Numbered from the stretch's first letter, positions 34,885 through 47,040 are shown. The stretch: 64,000 nucleotides of DNA from Rhizomys pruinosus (GCA_009823505.1 VZQC01005680.1:7514071-7578070); one strand, 5' to 3'. Notes: generated by a model not told the origin, from the sequence alone. Made by a program: numbers and translations.

Positions 34885-37086
34885 TGTTCTAGTTTCTCTT
34901 CAATTGCTGAGACAAAACACTCTGAGCAATACCAACTTGGGGAGGAAATGGTTTATTTCTTTTTTTTATTTTATTTATTTATGTGTATGAATGTACTGTC
35001 TGCATGTAGGTTTGTGCACCCGTGTCATGCAATGCCGCGGAGGTCAGACAAGGGTGTCGGATTCCCCTGGAACTGGAGTTACAGACGGTTCTCACCCATC
35101 ATGTGGGTGCTGGGGATTGAACCCGGGTCCTCTGCAAGAGCAGTTGGTGCTCTTAACCGCTAGGCCATCTCTCCAGCCCCATGGGTTTATTTCTTTTACA
35201 TCTCACAGTCACAGTTCATCACTCAGGGAGCCCAAGGTAGGAACTCAGGGCAGGAACCTGGAGGTAGGAGCTGAAGCATTGGCCATGGAGGAGTGCTTCT
35301 TACTGGCTTGCTCCCCTGGCCCATGACTAGCCTGCTTTCTTATATAATATACAGCAACTTTCCCAGGGGTGGCACCACCCACAGTGGGCTGGGCACATCC
35401 ACATCACTCAACAATCACTACAATATTCCACAGACATGGCCACAGGCCAGTTCAATGGAGACAATTCCCTAGTTGAAGCTCCCTTAACTTTAGTGTCAAG
35501 TTGACACTAAAGCTGTCCAGCAAAAGTGACCCCCTATCAACTTGACATTCAAAACACATCATACTAGCTTTCAATTTGTTATCTCCAATATATGATGTTA
35601 ACATTAATATCACAACATAAGGCAGAACAACCTTAAAAATCCCTACAGTCCTTTAAAAATCCAAACACTTAAAAGTTCACAATCTCTTTTAAAAGTCTCT
35701 TAAGTGTGGGCTCCTGTAAAATCCAAAACAGGTACTATCTTATTTCAAAGGGAAGAATCAGGCACACCTAAGACCAGCAAAATAGCTCAAGGCTGGAAAC
35801 CTGGGATTCACTCTTGATCTTCTGAGCTTCTAGGGTTCCATCAGCTCCCCTTCTCTGACTCTGCCATCCACAGCACACACAGCTCATCTCGCAAGCCCAG
35901 GCCACCTCCATTCCACACCTGCTGCTGCTCTTGGTGGTCATCCCATGGTCCTGGCATCTCCAAAAGCTGGGGTCTCCACTGAAACTGAGGCAGCACCTTC
36001 ACCAGTGGGCACTTCTGACCCCTCCTGGTGCAAAGCATCAGCTTCTCTTCCCTGCAATCCTGGGGTCTTCACTGCAACTGAGGTGCACTTTCACCAATGG
36101 TCTTTCCTGACCTCTCACAGTGCCAAGCCTCAGCTACTCTCTGTGACCCCTTCACATTTCAACACCAGAACCATATAGGAGACTCTTACACATTACCAAG
36201 TCCTGCTTTCAGTTTGAGATGGAGGGTCAGGCCCCCTTTGAACCACAGCTTCTGTGTGCTGACCCTGAGGAAATTCTTCCCAGAAGATTTCACCACAGTG
36301 ATGTTGGTCTCTTGTTACTTACAACTGATTTTTTCAGCCCCAGCTAACCAGCATCAATTGTGCCAGTTAAACAAACGTTTCGCTGCAGGTTCTGGTCCCT
36401 TGTTACTTACAACTGATTCTTCAGCCCCACCTGACAAGAACCCATGGATTCTCAATTCAAAAATATCAAACAAACAACCCTGATGCTCTCTGCTTCTCTT
36501 CGAAGCTTCACAAACAAGGTCTTCATCATCTACAACTCTTTCAGCATAACTGTTACAAGTTCCACAACAACAAACTCTAAACACTCAAGGGTTTTTCCAG
36601 CACAAGATTCCAAACACTTCCATAATCCTTCCCCAAAACACCAAGGTCAGGCTTGTCACATCAACACCCCACTGCTGTTACCAATTTCTGTTCTAGTTTC
36701 TCTTCAATTGCTAAGACAAAACATTCTGACCAATACCAACTTGAGGAGGAAAGGGTTTATTTGCTTTATATCTCCCAGGTTCATCATTCAGGGAACCCAA
36801 GGTAGGAACTCAGGGCAGGAACCTGGAGGCAGGAGCTCAAGCATAGGCCATGGAGGAATGTTTCTTATTGGCTTGCTCCCCTGCCCCATGCCCAGCCTAC
36901 TTTCTTATATAATATATAGCAACCTGCCCAGGGGTGGCACCACCCATAGTGGGCTGGGCATGCCTGCATCACCCAACAATCAATATTCCACAGACATGGC
37001 CACAGGTCAGTTCAATGAAGATAATTCCCTAGTCGAAGCTCCCTTAACCCAGGTGTGTCAAGTTGGGACTAAAACTATCCAGCACA
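34885..37086 (-). mobile_element. Complete ERVL-MaLR element, antisense, inside ERVL pol
   Basis: Two antisense LTRs (34885-35522 with a B2 inside; 36689-37086) flank a non-coding interior. Termini are the complements of TGTGCTGGATAG-type and CTAGAACA ends. Next to the 5' LTR (right end) the complement reads AATTGGTAACAG, a leucine-type primer site. Flanks acctc (34880-34884) and ccctc (37087-37091) are a 5-bp duplication with one mismatch. Same family as 12234-14121 and 45697-46104. ERVL RNase H sequence resumes directly after it. Confidence 0.85.
34964..35180 (-). repeat. B2-type SINE, antisense, in MaLR LTR
   Basis: Antisense B2 ending GCCATCTCTCCAGCCCC. Flanked by gtttatttctttt copies on both sides (about 34951 and 35185). 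Confidence 0.93.
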
Positions 37087-37364
37087 CCCTCTGCTCCACC
37101 TATGTCCTCATGGTGTGTACTCTATGATTGAGCAAGGGAAGAGTGGGGCATGATTTCCTAGATGGTTCTGCATACTGTGCAGGCACCACGCAGAGGTGGA
37201 CAGCTGCAGCATTACAGCTCCTTTCCTGGAAAAGCATGAAGGACACTGGTGAAGGGAAATCTTTAGAGTGGGACAGAACTTCAGGCAGTACACATGGCTG
37301 TGCATTTTATTTTGAAGGAAAAAGTTGGCAAATATGTGATTATATATTGATTTATGGGCCATAA
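37087..37364 (+). pseudogene. ERVL pol RNase H remnant (continuation)
   Basis: Continues the ERVL pol interrupted at 34884. The 78-residue open frame (37128-37364) carries FLDGSA, where the ERVL RNase H has an FTDGSA-type motif, followed by TTQRWTAAALQ and GEGKSLEW. The preceding bases encode the linker before RNase H. Homology fades after about 37360, so integrase and the 3' LTR are not recognised. Non-functional. Confidence 0.78.
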
Positions 37365-37417
37365 CTTATGTTTTTTCCTCATTGATCATTGTAAATGCTA
37401 TGAATGTTTCTGCCCTA

Positions 37418-37488
37418 TTTTGTTAAGAATTTTTTGCATATATATATATATGCAAAATATATATATATGCAAAAAATTCTTAACAAAA
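37418..37488. repeat. Perfect 32-bp inverted repeat with 7-base loop
   Basis: Arms 37418-37449 and 37457-37488 are exact reverse complements. Each combines a unique part (TTGTTAAGAATTTTTTGCAT) with an AT alternation; the spacer is atgcaaa. An A-run and further (TA)n follow. Likely to form a cruciform or hairpin. No terminal duplications prove that it is a mobile element. Confidence 0.95.
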
Positions 37489-37499
37489 AAAAAAAATAT

Positions 37500-38200
37500 A
37501 TATATATATCTCAGATATTTGTATTTTCTTTCCTTTCCTAGATCTTTGCTATGTCATATAACAGTGATAGATATAATACCCACAGGTAAGTGTTATTAAT
37601 ATTATCATGTTTATACTATAGGATATTAAAAGGCTAAGCATTTCTGATGAGATTTTTGCTATTTATTCTGGGGGAAGAATAGTGCATTGTGTTTTCATAT
37701 GGGATAGTCATGTCATGTTTAGTGAATTCTGATCTTGTTATCATCTTCATTTGGAAATTAACCATAACATATGTAAATCTAGGTGTCAGGTTGGCAACAG
37801 TAGTACTTGTCTGTGATGGTTAATCTTGGTTGTCAACTTGATTAGACCTGTATAGTCCAGCAATGGCTGTCTTCATGCTAGAAAGACTGGTAGCTGCTAG
37901 GACCCTGAGACTGAATGTCTCAGTATGACCGGCGTCTCTCTCCCTCAGCGTTCATTGATTGCCTATAGCACTTCATCTCCAGGTGGAACCTCATGAACCC
38001 CCACCCTATTCACCTTGACAAATCAAGTAGCTTTGCCATTATTTAAATTTCATTATAGTACCATGCTATGAATATTTCATTGTTGTGGCTTCCTTATCAA
38101 TCTAAAATGCATTGACTAGCAGCAGGTATTTTGTCCCTCTACTTCTTAGAGGCTTTCTACCTCCTCTTTCATGATGTTCTCTGAGCCTCAGATTTGGTTC
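37500..38200. other. Intergenic, one possible old LTR fragment
   Basis: No gene seen. At about 37814 TGTGATGGTTAATCTTGG with GTCAACTTGATTAGACC resembles the start of old mammalian repeats, but the family cannot be fixed by eye. Confidence 0.35.
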
Positions 38201-38342
38201 TTTGAAAAGATAATATTGGCAAAGCCTTAGCTAAATTAACCAGAAGAAAGAGAAGACTCAAAGTACTGAAATTAGAGATGAAAAGATTAAATTAGACATT
38301 ACAACAGAGACTGAGAAAATTCAGAGAATTTTTTAAATTATT

Positions 38343-38486
38343 TGGTCTTTTTTGAGACAGGGTCTCCCTGTAGCCCCAGCTGTCCTGGAACTCACTCTGT
38401 AGGCCAGGCTGGCCTTGAACTCACAAAGATCCACCTGCCTCTGTCTCCTGAGTGCTAGGATTAAAGGTGTGCGCTGCCACACCCGG
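38343..38486 (-). repeat. B1 SINE, antisense
   Basis: Antisense B1 from GAGACAGGGTCTCCCTGTAG to GCTGCCACACCCGGC. Flanked by copies of aattcagagaat in the host LINE-1. Confidence 0.93.
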
Positions 38487-39305
38487 CAAATTCAGAGAAT
38501 CTTAAAATCATATTTTAACCATTTATATTCCTCTAAATTGGAAAATCTAAAAGAAAGAAATGGATGAATTTCTAGATGGATACGACCTAGCAAAGTTAAA
38601 ACAAGATGAATTAAGTGATTTAAGCAGGTTTATAACAACCAATGGATTGGTAGGGTTAACATTATGAAAATGGCCTTCCTACCAAAAGCGATCTACAGAT
38701 TTAATAAAATTTCCATCAAAATTCCAATGCAAATCTTCACAGAAATTGAAAAAAATCTTAACATTTATATAGGTTCTCAAAAGACCTCAGATAATCAAAA
38801 CAATTCTGAATAACAAAAAATGTGCTGGAAGTATCACTATTCCTAATTTCAAGTTATATTGTAGAGTCATAGTTGTAAAAACAACATGACACTGGTGCAA
38901 AAATAGACACACTGGTAAATGGAATAGGACCATTTCAAAGACCCAGACATAAGTACATGTACTTACAGCACCTGAAATTTGACGAAGATGCAAAAAACAT
39001 GCATTGACAAAAGACAGCATCTTTAACAAAAAAAAAATGGAGAAATTGAATATATACATGTAGAAGAATGAAACTTGAACATTCTTTCTCACCCTCCAAA
39101 TCAGCTGCAAATGGAAAAAAAAAAAAAAAAAAAAAACCTCAATGTTAGACCTTGACATTCTGAAACTTCTAGAAGAGAGAGTAGGCCAGATACTTTGGAA
39201 TAGAGAGAGGCTCAGGTAAGGAGTTTCTAAATAGGACTCTGGTCACCCAGGAAATAAGACCAACAATCAATGAGTGGGACTTTGTGACATTAAAATCCTT
39301 CTGTC

Positions 39306-39506
39306 TTGGGCTAGAGAAATGGCCTAGCGGTTGAGAGCACCAACTGCTCTTGCAGAGGACCCAGGATCCCCAGCACCCACATGGTGGCTGAGAACCATCT
39401 TTAACCCCAGTTCCAGGGGAATCCAACACTCTCTTCTGATCTCCACGGTATTGCACGACACGGGTTCACAGACCTACATGCAGACAGTACACTCATACAC
39501 AATTAA
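39306..39506 (+). repeat. B2-type SINE
   Basis: Head TTGGGCTAGAGAAATGGCCT and an A-rich end; aaaatccttctgtc is duplicated at about 39291 and 39508. Confidence 0.93.
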
Positions 39507-39643
39507 AAAAAAAATCCTTCTGTCCAGAAAAGAAAAACTGTTAATCAGCTGAAGAAGCAGCATACAGAATGGGAAAAAAAATCTGCCAGCTACTCCTTAG
39601 CCATTGGGGAAATGCAGATTAAAACTGCTTGGGAGATCTGTAT

Positions 39644-39656
39644 GGTGTGTGTGTGC

Positions 39657-39697
<41 letters not shown>

Positions 39698-39713
39698 TGA
39701 GTGTGTGTGTGTT
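39644..39713. repeat. (GT)n microsatellite
   Basis: Imperfect GT tract inside the old LINE-1, a potential Z-DNA-forming alternation. Confidence 0.95.
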
Positions 39714-40014
39714 TGGGGGGCAGCCATGCAAATTAGTGAAGCCCCTGTGGAGACTAGTATGGGTGATCCTCAAAAACCTAGAAATATATCTAGCATATGA
39801 CCTAGCAATAACCACTCTGGGTCATAGACCCAAAGATTCTATTTCCTGCCACAGAGATCGTTGAGCTCTAGTAGGATGTAGAGCTATCACGGCTACTCTA
39901 TCCTCAGTAGCTAGGACATGGAAATAGCTTAGATGTCCATCAATAGATGCATGAATAATGAAGATGTGCTATCTGTATACAATGGAATTTTATTTATTAT
40001 TTTTTTAATTTTTT

Positions 40015-40166
40015 CTTTTTTTTGGTCTTTTTAAGACAGGATCTCCCTGTAGCCCCAGCTGTCCTGGTACTCACTATGTAGACCAGGCTGGCCTTGAACT
40101 CATAGAGATCTGCCTGCCTCTGCCTCCAGAGTGTTGGAATTACATGCATGCACAACCACACCTGGC
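40015..40166 (-). repeat. B1 SINE, antisense
   Basis: Antisense B1 with a T-rich start. Duplication acaatggaatttta at about 39979 and 40168. Confidence 0.93.
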
Positions 40167-40964
40167 TACAATGGAATTTTAATTAGCTGTTAAGAAAAAT
40201 GAAATTTGCAGATAAATCGATGGAGCACAAAATATTCATTCTGATTGAAGTAACCCAGAATGACAAATGTCACATATACTCACTCCTATGTGAATTTTAC
40301 TATCAAATCTTTAGATATATGTATTTAGTTTGGAATACCTGTACATCCTAGGAGACTAAAAAGTGACCAGAGGTGGGGAGGGAAAGGCAAGAAATGAAGG
40401 GAGTGGAGAGCAGAACACAGGTGATAGAAAAGGGAACAGAGCAGTGATGGGAAGAGATGTTCAAGTGAGGTGAGGGATGAAAGGGAACAGTATTTTTTAT
40501 TATATTAAATGTTCAATTTTATATAAAATATTTTGCTGTCTTAAAATTCCAAGCCAATTCATTTCTATGAAGAATTAAGAAACATAAATCTGTAACCATT
40601 GGCCTTGAGGGTGAAAAAAATATCTAAATTATAAATATTCTTTTATTAAGAAAGCCCTTCAAATGAAAATACCAGTCAGAGAATTTTGTTACTTTAGGGA
40701 TGGGTATACAGCGCCTGTGGAAAGAAGCTCATTGACATGTCAGGAAAATTGACCAACAAAAAGTATACACAAAAACTGTGGTATAGTATTACAAACAAAC
40801 ATTAATTTCTTTTTAAATTAGAACCCACTAAATTGAATTTTACTATGTAAATAATTTCAACTAGTGGATATATGTGCCATTTTGATATTCTGATTCATAA
40901 ATGTTATAATACAATATTAATTTTAAGGATTAAATGCAAGCTTTGTTGACTTCTCCTTTTGTGA

Positions 40965-41160
40965 TTTTTGTTTCTATTTATGTTTATGTGTACGTATCTC
41001 TGTGTGAATATACATACATATACACATATATGTGTGGATGCCTGTGTACACAAGAAGGCAGTGACAGTTTCCATGAACTGGAGCTGGAGCAGACTTACAA
41101 TCCACCTCACGTGTTTGCTGGTTCTCTGCATTCCTAACTGCTGAGCCATCTCCTTGTCTC
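40965..41160 (-). repeat. Old, diverged B2-like SINE
   Basis: AT-rich TATG-type start, GGAGCTGGAG in the middle and CTGAGCCATCTCC at the right end follow the antisense B2 layout, with much divergence. Confidence 0.6.
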
Positions 41161-41191
41161 TAATTTTTTATGTCTTAAAAAAAAATGTGCA

Positions 41192-41346
41192 GCCAGGCGT
41201 GGGTGCATGCCTTTAATCCTAGCACTTGGGAGACAGAGGCAGGTGGATCTCTGTGAGTTCAAGGCCAACCTGGTCTACATAGTGAGTTCCAGGACAGCTG
41301 GAGCTACAGGGAGACCCTGTCTCAAAAAAAAAAAGAAAAAAAAAAT
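41192..41346 (+). repeat. B1 SINE
   Basis: AGCCAGGCGTGGGTGCATGC start, full B1 core and A tail; flanks aatgtgc/atttgc suggest a short duplication. Confidence 0.94.
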
Positions 41347-41349
41347 TTG

Positions 41350-43440
41350 CACATCTTGTATTCACTTAGAGAACACAGTTAAATGATTCTTGAATGTCAC
41401 ATTTCTATATAAAAGCAAGCTCGTTGTAAAAAAAGAAATATTAACATCAATAATAATAGAGAAAAGAATAACCCTACATGCCAAAATATTGAATATGAAA
41501 CATATTACAGCATGAAACACAGTTTCCAATACTAATTGTTAAAACAACTGTAAAAAGAGAGCACATTAGCTTAGAAATTAAAATTTATTTTTGTTTTATA
41601 TTGTTTTTTATTTTGTATAGATATATTTATTTATTGCATGATCACCTGCCAGTATTTCTTCAGCTAATATTGAGATCTTCTTCCCATTTCCCCAGTTCCA
41701 TTCTGGGTTTTGTCTGGTTGAGTTTGCTTGGGTCTTGTGCCTGCTGACACCATTGCTGTAGGTTCATATGAGCAGGGTCCCGGGAGCTTGTAGGAGTCTA
41801 TTTCCATATGGCCATGCACCAAGCTTAATATAGGAGACTTGTCTGGACCAACACTCTGCAGATTCCTAATCTCCATGGTTTGGTTATGACCTTTTGTGTT
41901 CCTGGCCCCTTGTTGCATGAAGGAACTTCTTTAATGACAGTTAAGAGAGTAATTATTGTCCTCTTAGCCCCTTGTTTTATGTTGTGTGAGCCTTAGATGT
42001 AGGTTGCATTGTAGATGTAGCACTTACTCTTGGGCAATTGACAGACAATATCTGTGTGGTACTCTGTAATAGTCTTATTCTGGTGCAAAAGAAACTTATT
42101 TGATGAGTGTTGTCTCGGATACTTGTCGGTAAATATAAGGATATATTTTGCACTTAGTAAGAAGTTACATTAATCTAGGGATGTGACAGCCTTGAAGATT
42201 TCTCTAAGACCTATGACTTCTCCAGCCATGTGTATTTGGCTATAATTAGAGTACCATGCATGAGTGTCCTCCCATTGAGTGGGCTTTAAGACCAATTAGG
42301 TATCCATTGATTGCTCCAAGATAAAAGTGTCACTAATGTACTGATGTCATATGCTCTGCTGAACACTGATCTGGATTTGGTCTTAAAGCTGCTGTTGGAC
42401 CTTTAAGGTCATAACCCACCTAAGTCAGGGATTCCAGAAAGCCAACCAAGGCAGAGTTCTGAGAAGCAATCACCCTGGACTGCATTCTTGCAATCTGAGA
42501 AAGGGTTGATGCAACATCCTGCAATTGTGCCTCACCGGAGGCAAGAACATGGGCCTAGTTTCTCTGGAGATGCTCCTCCTCATGCCAGCTGCAGGCCCTC
42601 CCATGCCCTATCCCCTGCTTCCTCACCCTCACTTCCTCGTATGCTTATTTCCTTGTATGCCTGGGTTTAAAACTGCCGCTTCCCCACCATTTTAATACTG
42701 GTCATCCTGCTCCCAAGTCAGGCATGCCACTCACACGCCCAGGAGTCCTGTATACTTTTGCACTGGGTCTCCCCTCGATATGAACCTCACAGGACCAATG
42801 ATTGCTGTTCTTCCTTATTACCTTGCATAGTGCTCTCCAAAGCTATGAGAGCTAGCCTTCAGGGGAGGTGTTTCCAGGTCAGTTTCAGCTCCATTGCTGC
42901 AAATCTGGTCTCCAAAGTAAGTCTTGTCTTTGGCAATAGGGTCTTACCCTCAGGTTCTGAGAGGCAATCTATGGAAATCACCTACATAATTTTGAGAGTC
43001 TTGTGGACTACCATGACCAACAACTCAAAGGAAGGTTTCACCTGTCTGACACTGTTTCTTTTTATGTAGCCTTCAGGTATGCACATGGATTTATGTAGCA
43101 ATATTATATGTGTAATTTGTCATTAGGTTGTTAGACTAATATGATTCTCTTAGGTTTTTTTCTTCTAGGTAGACATTATCTCTCGTCTCTCCTCCTCCCT
43201 GTCTCACCCTCTCCCCGCGTCTTCCCCATTTAAAGTGTCCCCATTTACCCCATTTCTCCCTTGATAATACCAGTCTCCTATCATCCCACTTCTCTTGAGC
43301 TCCTTCTTTCTCTTCACCCCAAATTACCTTCTATAAGCCTTCCTCTCCCCTCCCATTTAAATACCCTGGTTTTATTCATTCTCCCTTAGTAACACCTGTC
43401 TCCTAATAGTCTTCTCCCTCAGGGAACCTAGTATTTTATG
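41350..43440. other. Intergenic, probably old repeat-derived, no gene
   Basis: No exon recognised. About 41600-42330 has the look of an old antisense LINE-1 or ERV segment (open minus frame 41664-41918), but I cannot assign it. About 43170-43420 is pyrimidine-rich. Confidence 0.35.
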
Positions 43441-43456
43441 AGCTCTCTCTTTTTCT

Positions 43457-43460
<4 letters not shown>

Positions 43461-43504
<44 letters not shown>

Positions 43505-43513
43505 ACACACACA

Positions 43514-43555
<42 letters not shown>

Positions 43556-43558
43556 CAT
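43461..43558. repeat. Compound (CT)n(CA)n microsatellite
   Basis: About 44 bp of CT followed directly by about 54 bp of CA with few interruptions: an H-DNA-prone block joined to a Z-DNA-prone block. Confidence 0.97.
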
Positions 43559-43559
43559 A

Positions 43560-44602
43560 TGAGAGTTTATTTGCAGTTATCCTACATAGGGGCTTATGCT
43601 CCTTCCAGAAGTCATAAGTTGCCAAATAAAAAGCCCACTGGGAGGTATGCTGTACCTCCCCTCCATTTGTTGGTTGAGGGTATTCCAGGAATTCCTAAAA
43701 TGATATTCTTGCCACTGCTCTTGATTGCCCACCAGAACTTGATAGTAAAACGCTACTGCTGAAGGTACCACACGATGGTCATAGGAAATTGAGAAATCAA
43801 GTTGGCACTGGCCATAAAGCTTCCCCCTGCTGGATGGCTGCCATAGTCCTAGGAGGTACTTTAGGTTTCTGGGGGATGAAATCCTCAAGAGTCTGTCCCA
43901 GGTATAAACTTTATGAACTACAGTAATGACTAGTATAACAAGACATTCCTATGGGTACAATAGTGAAATGAATGTTATGGAGGTAGCAAACTGCTTTGTG
44001 ATTGGATGTAAGGCTTTATCCACAAGAGGGAACTCATATCTGTTACTATACTAAGTATAGTCATACATACTAAGTATGACCAAGAACCAATGGTTGTGAA
44101 ACTCACAGGCCCCTGGGGTGAATCTACTACTATTATCCCACTAAATGGACATAGTATCAAACTACCCTTTAAATTCATTTCTCTACACAGGTAGCTTAGT
44201 GCAGCTCTCAGGCCTCACCAGAGATTCTTTTTGTGTAACAACCTCTAATGAAGAAACTACACCTGACCAAAGTACAGAGAATGTGTCAGTGGGGTGTGAA
44301 CCCACAAATGCGACATGTGTATCACCTGCCCAAGGCACAGGGACCATCATGGAGGACCAGAACAAAGCGCACCTTCTGGTTCTGACCAGAATACTGCACT
44401 CGTGAGTCACAGCAGCTGTGGCTTCCTGCACAAGACCTTCACAAGTTCAAACCAGTAAACATTCTCTCATGGAGAATGGAGGAGCTCACAAGCCCTTACC
44501 CCCAGCTGAAAAGCTATGGACATTTGATAGAAGGAAGGGGAGACATGTTTTTAAGGGTAGAACCCCCAGTAGGTCGCCTCACAAATTGGACTTCTGAGGT
44601 GG
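43560..44602. other. Unclassified, repeat-like, no functional gene
   Basis: Small open frames on both strands (43577-43888 minus, 44145-44405 plus) without recognisable domains. The density of opposing frames suggests an old retroelement. Confidence 0.35.
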
Positions 44603-44627
44603 TTTGTTGTTGTTGTTGTTGTTGTTT
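44603..44627. repeat. (GTT)n microsatellite
   Basis: Eight or so GTT units. Confidence 0.93.
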
Positions 44628-44845
44628 AAATAAAAGATAGGATGCAAATTTGCAACGGGGTGGAGATGGGGTGATATGGGAGAGCAGCTACAGGGAGGAG
44701 TGCAGTGAATACGATCAAAATATTTTGTATCAAATTTTCAAAAATTAGTAAAAATATTTTTAAATAGAAGTTGTAAGGTTGGTTGTGTGTCTGAGCTGTG
44801 TGTGGACTCTAGAAAAGGAAAGCAAGAAAGCTTTAAATTAAAATT

Positions 44846-44960
44846 AGAGCCAGTCATGGCATCATATGCCTTTAATCCCAGCTGTGAGATCAGGGCCAGC
44901 CTGCTCTATACAATGAGTTCCATACCTGCTGAAGCCACAGGAAGACCTGTATCAAAAAGA
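44846..44960 (+). repeat. Diverged B1 SINE followed by purine-rich tail
   Basis: GCCAGTCATGGCATCATATG, CCTTTAATCCCAGC and AGGGCCAGCCTGCTC follow the B1 order with deletions. The tail has become a GGA-rich tract. Confidence 0.7.
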
Positions 44961-44961
44961 C

Positions 44962-45035
44962 AGAAGAAGAAAAAGAAGGAGGAGGAGAAAGAGGAGGAGG
45001 AGGAGGAGGAGGAGGAGGAGGAGGAGGAGGAGAAA
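44962..45035. repeat. Polypurine GAA/GGA tract
   Basis: All-purine stretch of about 70 bp, mostly GGA units, capable of triplex or G-rich structures. It produces an artificial poly-Glu frame. Confidence 0.95.
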
Positions 45036-45696
45036 CATTTATGGCCAAACTTTCAGATTGATATTTTTTAATTAGCCATCATCTTAGTTCCTGTCTTGGG
45101 GTCAAAAAATATTTGAAAGCATAGTCTTGGAAAAGATTTCCATATATCCCTTATCCTCCCTCAAGGCTTGGGAAGGGGGAAGTAGGGAATGGAAGAGTCT
45201 CACACAAGTATGGAAGACACAGTATCAAATGCTAAAAATTGTCTGTTGTCAGCCCCCCCCCAATTCATGGGATTTCACTTCAAAAAGCCTCACCTCCAAA
45301 CTGATTCCTCTTAGACTCAATACAGAGGCCATTCAGAAGAAAGATGTGCTAGAGACCATTATACATTATACCATTGCTGGTGTTTGGAATAGCAAATAGC
45401 GCTCAGTGATATTGATCTAACCCACTCACTTTCCTTTGCCTACTGGCATTCTCTTTACCATGGGTGGTGGCAAATTTTAATTTTTAGGCTCTTGGTAAAT
45501 GAAATAACTGGCAAAATCATTTTTAAAAAAACAACAAACAAATTTAAATACTTGTCATTTTAATCTTTAGCACTGAAAAAGAAAATGACCTTGAATGTAG
45601 TATATTCATCAAAGCTCTTATCTGAACTACTGAAGAACAAGTCAAAGTGTTTTGATTCATTTGCTAATGAGTGATCCATGAAAAGGGCTGAAGAAC
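45036..45696. other. Intergenic, nothing recognised
   Basis: No gene, RNA or clear repeat. A 90-residue frame (45127-45399) shows no known domain. Confidence 0.45.
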
Positions 45697-46104
45697 TGTG
45701 CTGGATAGCTTTAGTGTCAACTTGACACACCTGGGTTGAGGGAGCCTCAATTGGAGAATTGGCTCCATTGGATTGGCCTGTGGCCACATCTGTGGAATAT
45801 TGTCTTGATGGTTGAGCAGTGTGGGAGGGCCCAGCCCACAATGAGTAGTGCCACCCTGGGCAGATTGCTGTGTACCGTATAAGAAGGCAGGCTGGGCATG
45901 AGCCAGGGGAGCAAGCCAGTGAACGGCACTCCTCCATGGCCTGTGCTTCAGCTCCTGCCTCTAGGTTCCTGCCCTGAGTTCCTGCCTTGGGCTCCCTAAG
46001 TGATGAACTGTGACCCAGGAGATGTAAGCTGAATAAACCCTTTCCTCCCCAAGTTGGTGTCGGTCAGAGTGTTTTGTCACAGCAATGGAAGACAAACTAG
46101 GACA
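45697..46104 (+). mobile_element. Solo ERVL-MaLR LTR
   Basis: Runs TGTGCTGGATAGC to AAACTAGGACA, with CTGAATAAACCC near the end. Same family as the LTRs at 12234 and 13750. Flanked by agaac (45692-45696) and agagc (46105-46109), a 5-bp duplication with one mismatch. No interior, so it arose by recombination between two LTRs. Confidence 0.85.
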
Positions 46105-46589
46105 AGAGCTAAGAAAAATCAGAATTTTACTGCATTCATTTTATATGAAAGAAGAGTGACTTCAAACCAATGAATTCAGGAAAATGAATACCCAGGTGAA
46201 ATTTACCCAGCCAGTTACAGAAACATCAAGGAGATCCCAAAATGCCCAGGTCTGCATAAATAAATACTGTAACGTTACTTTCAGAATTTGTTTACTTAAT
46301 ATTAAAACTGAAATCAGAAAAAAATAAAAAGGTCGTTAGGGAGAACTGCATTACCCCACTTTAGCAATTAGAGCCTGTAAGTAGTGTAAAGATACTACTT
46401 ACACTTGCTCCTCCCACACAGTGTTTGGTTCACATACTGTGTATGAAAGCATACATACTATGTATGAAAGCTCACTGTCGAACGTGGGTCTGAATAGACT
46501 TACAAGAAAGGGAGGGCAGCAACAAGTGGACACGGCTTTCTTAAAGTGTGCTGCTCAACTTTGTGCATAGAGCAGACATCTAATAATCT

Positions 46590-47040
46590 TAAACTTTTAT
46601 TGGCTTGAGAACTTTATATAATATATTTTGACCATCTTCAGAACCCTTCCCCCACCTCCACTCCTACCTTACTACACCCCCATACACGCTTCGTGTCCTA
46701 TATTTTTATTTGTCTATGGAGTCTTGGGTGTGGATGCAACCCCTGGAGTCAGGCATCACAACATTAAAGAAAACTGACTCTTTGTCTTTCACCAGCTGTC
46801 AGTTGCCAATAGTTCCTCAGCTACGATGGTGGGCTCCATTTGGGTTTTTTCTGGCTTGAGCTAGGGCAGATCTTGTCCTTGCAATCACAGCTACTGTGAG
46901 TTCCTATGTATAACTGCCTGTTGTCTGCTGGAAAACACTGCTTCCTTGTGGTCCTCCACCACCTCTCTGTCCTGTAATCTTTCTACCCCTCTGCAAAGAT
47001 CCCTGAGCCTTGAAAGGATAAGATGTGGATGTTCAATATT
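46590..47040 (-). mobile_element. Old antisense retroelement fragment, LINE-1 3' UTR-like
   Basis: Rodent-repeat-like sequence (CCTCAGCTACGATGGTGGGC, CTCTGCAAAGATCCCTGAGC), most likely an old antisense LINE-1 3' region. No coding capacity. Confidence 0.35.

Larger units (their letters stand above)
38200..40480 (+). mobile_element. Old LINE-1 with three nested SINEs and a GT microsatellite
   Basis: A diverged LINE-1 ORF2 in sense orientation. AAAATGGCCTTCCTACCAAA and CAGATTTAATAAAATTTCCA (about 38667-38720) match the ORF2 fingers/C-terminal region of the younger copies. AAAGACAGCATCTT is near 39010, and the terminal TTAGATGTCCATCAATAGATG block is near 39930. A G-rich stretch at about 40370-40400 fits the 3' UTR. 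Insertions are a B1 (38343-38486), a B2 (39306-39506) and a B1 (40015-40166), each with target duplications. Many stops; inactive. Confidence 0.8.

Noticed and set aside
39604..39864. Cys/Val-rich frame
   Set aside because: Translation of a GT microsatellite inside an old LINE-1.
44787..45071. Glu-rich protein frame
   Set aside because: Produced by a diverged B1 followed by a GGA microsatellite.
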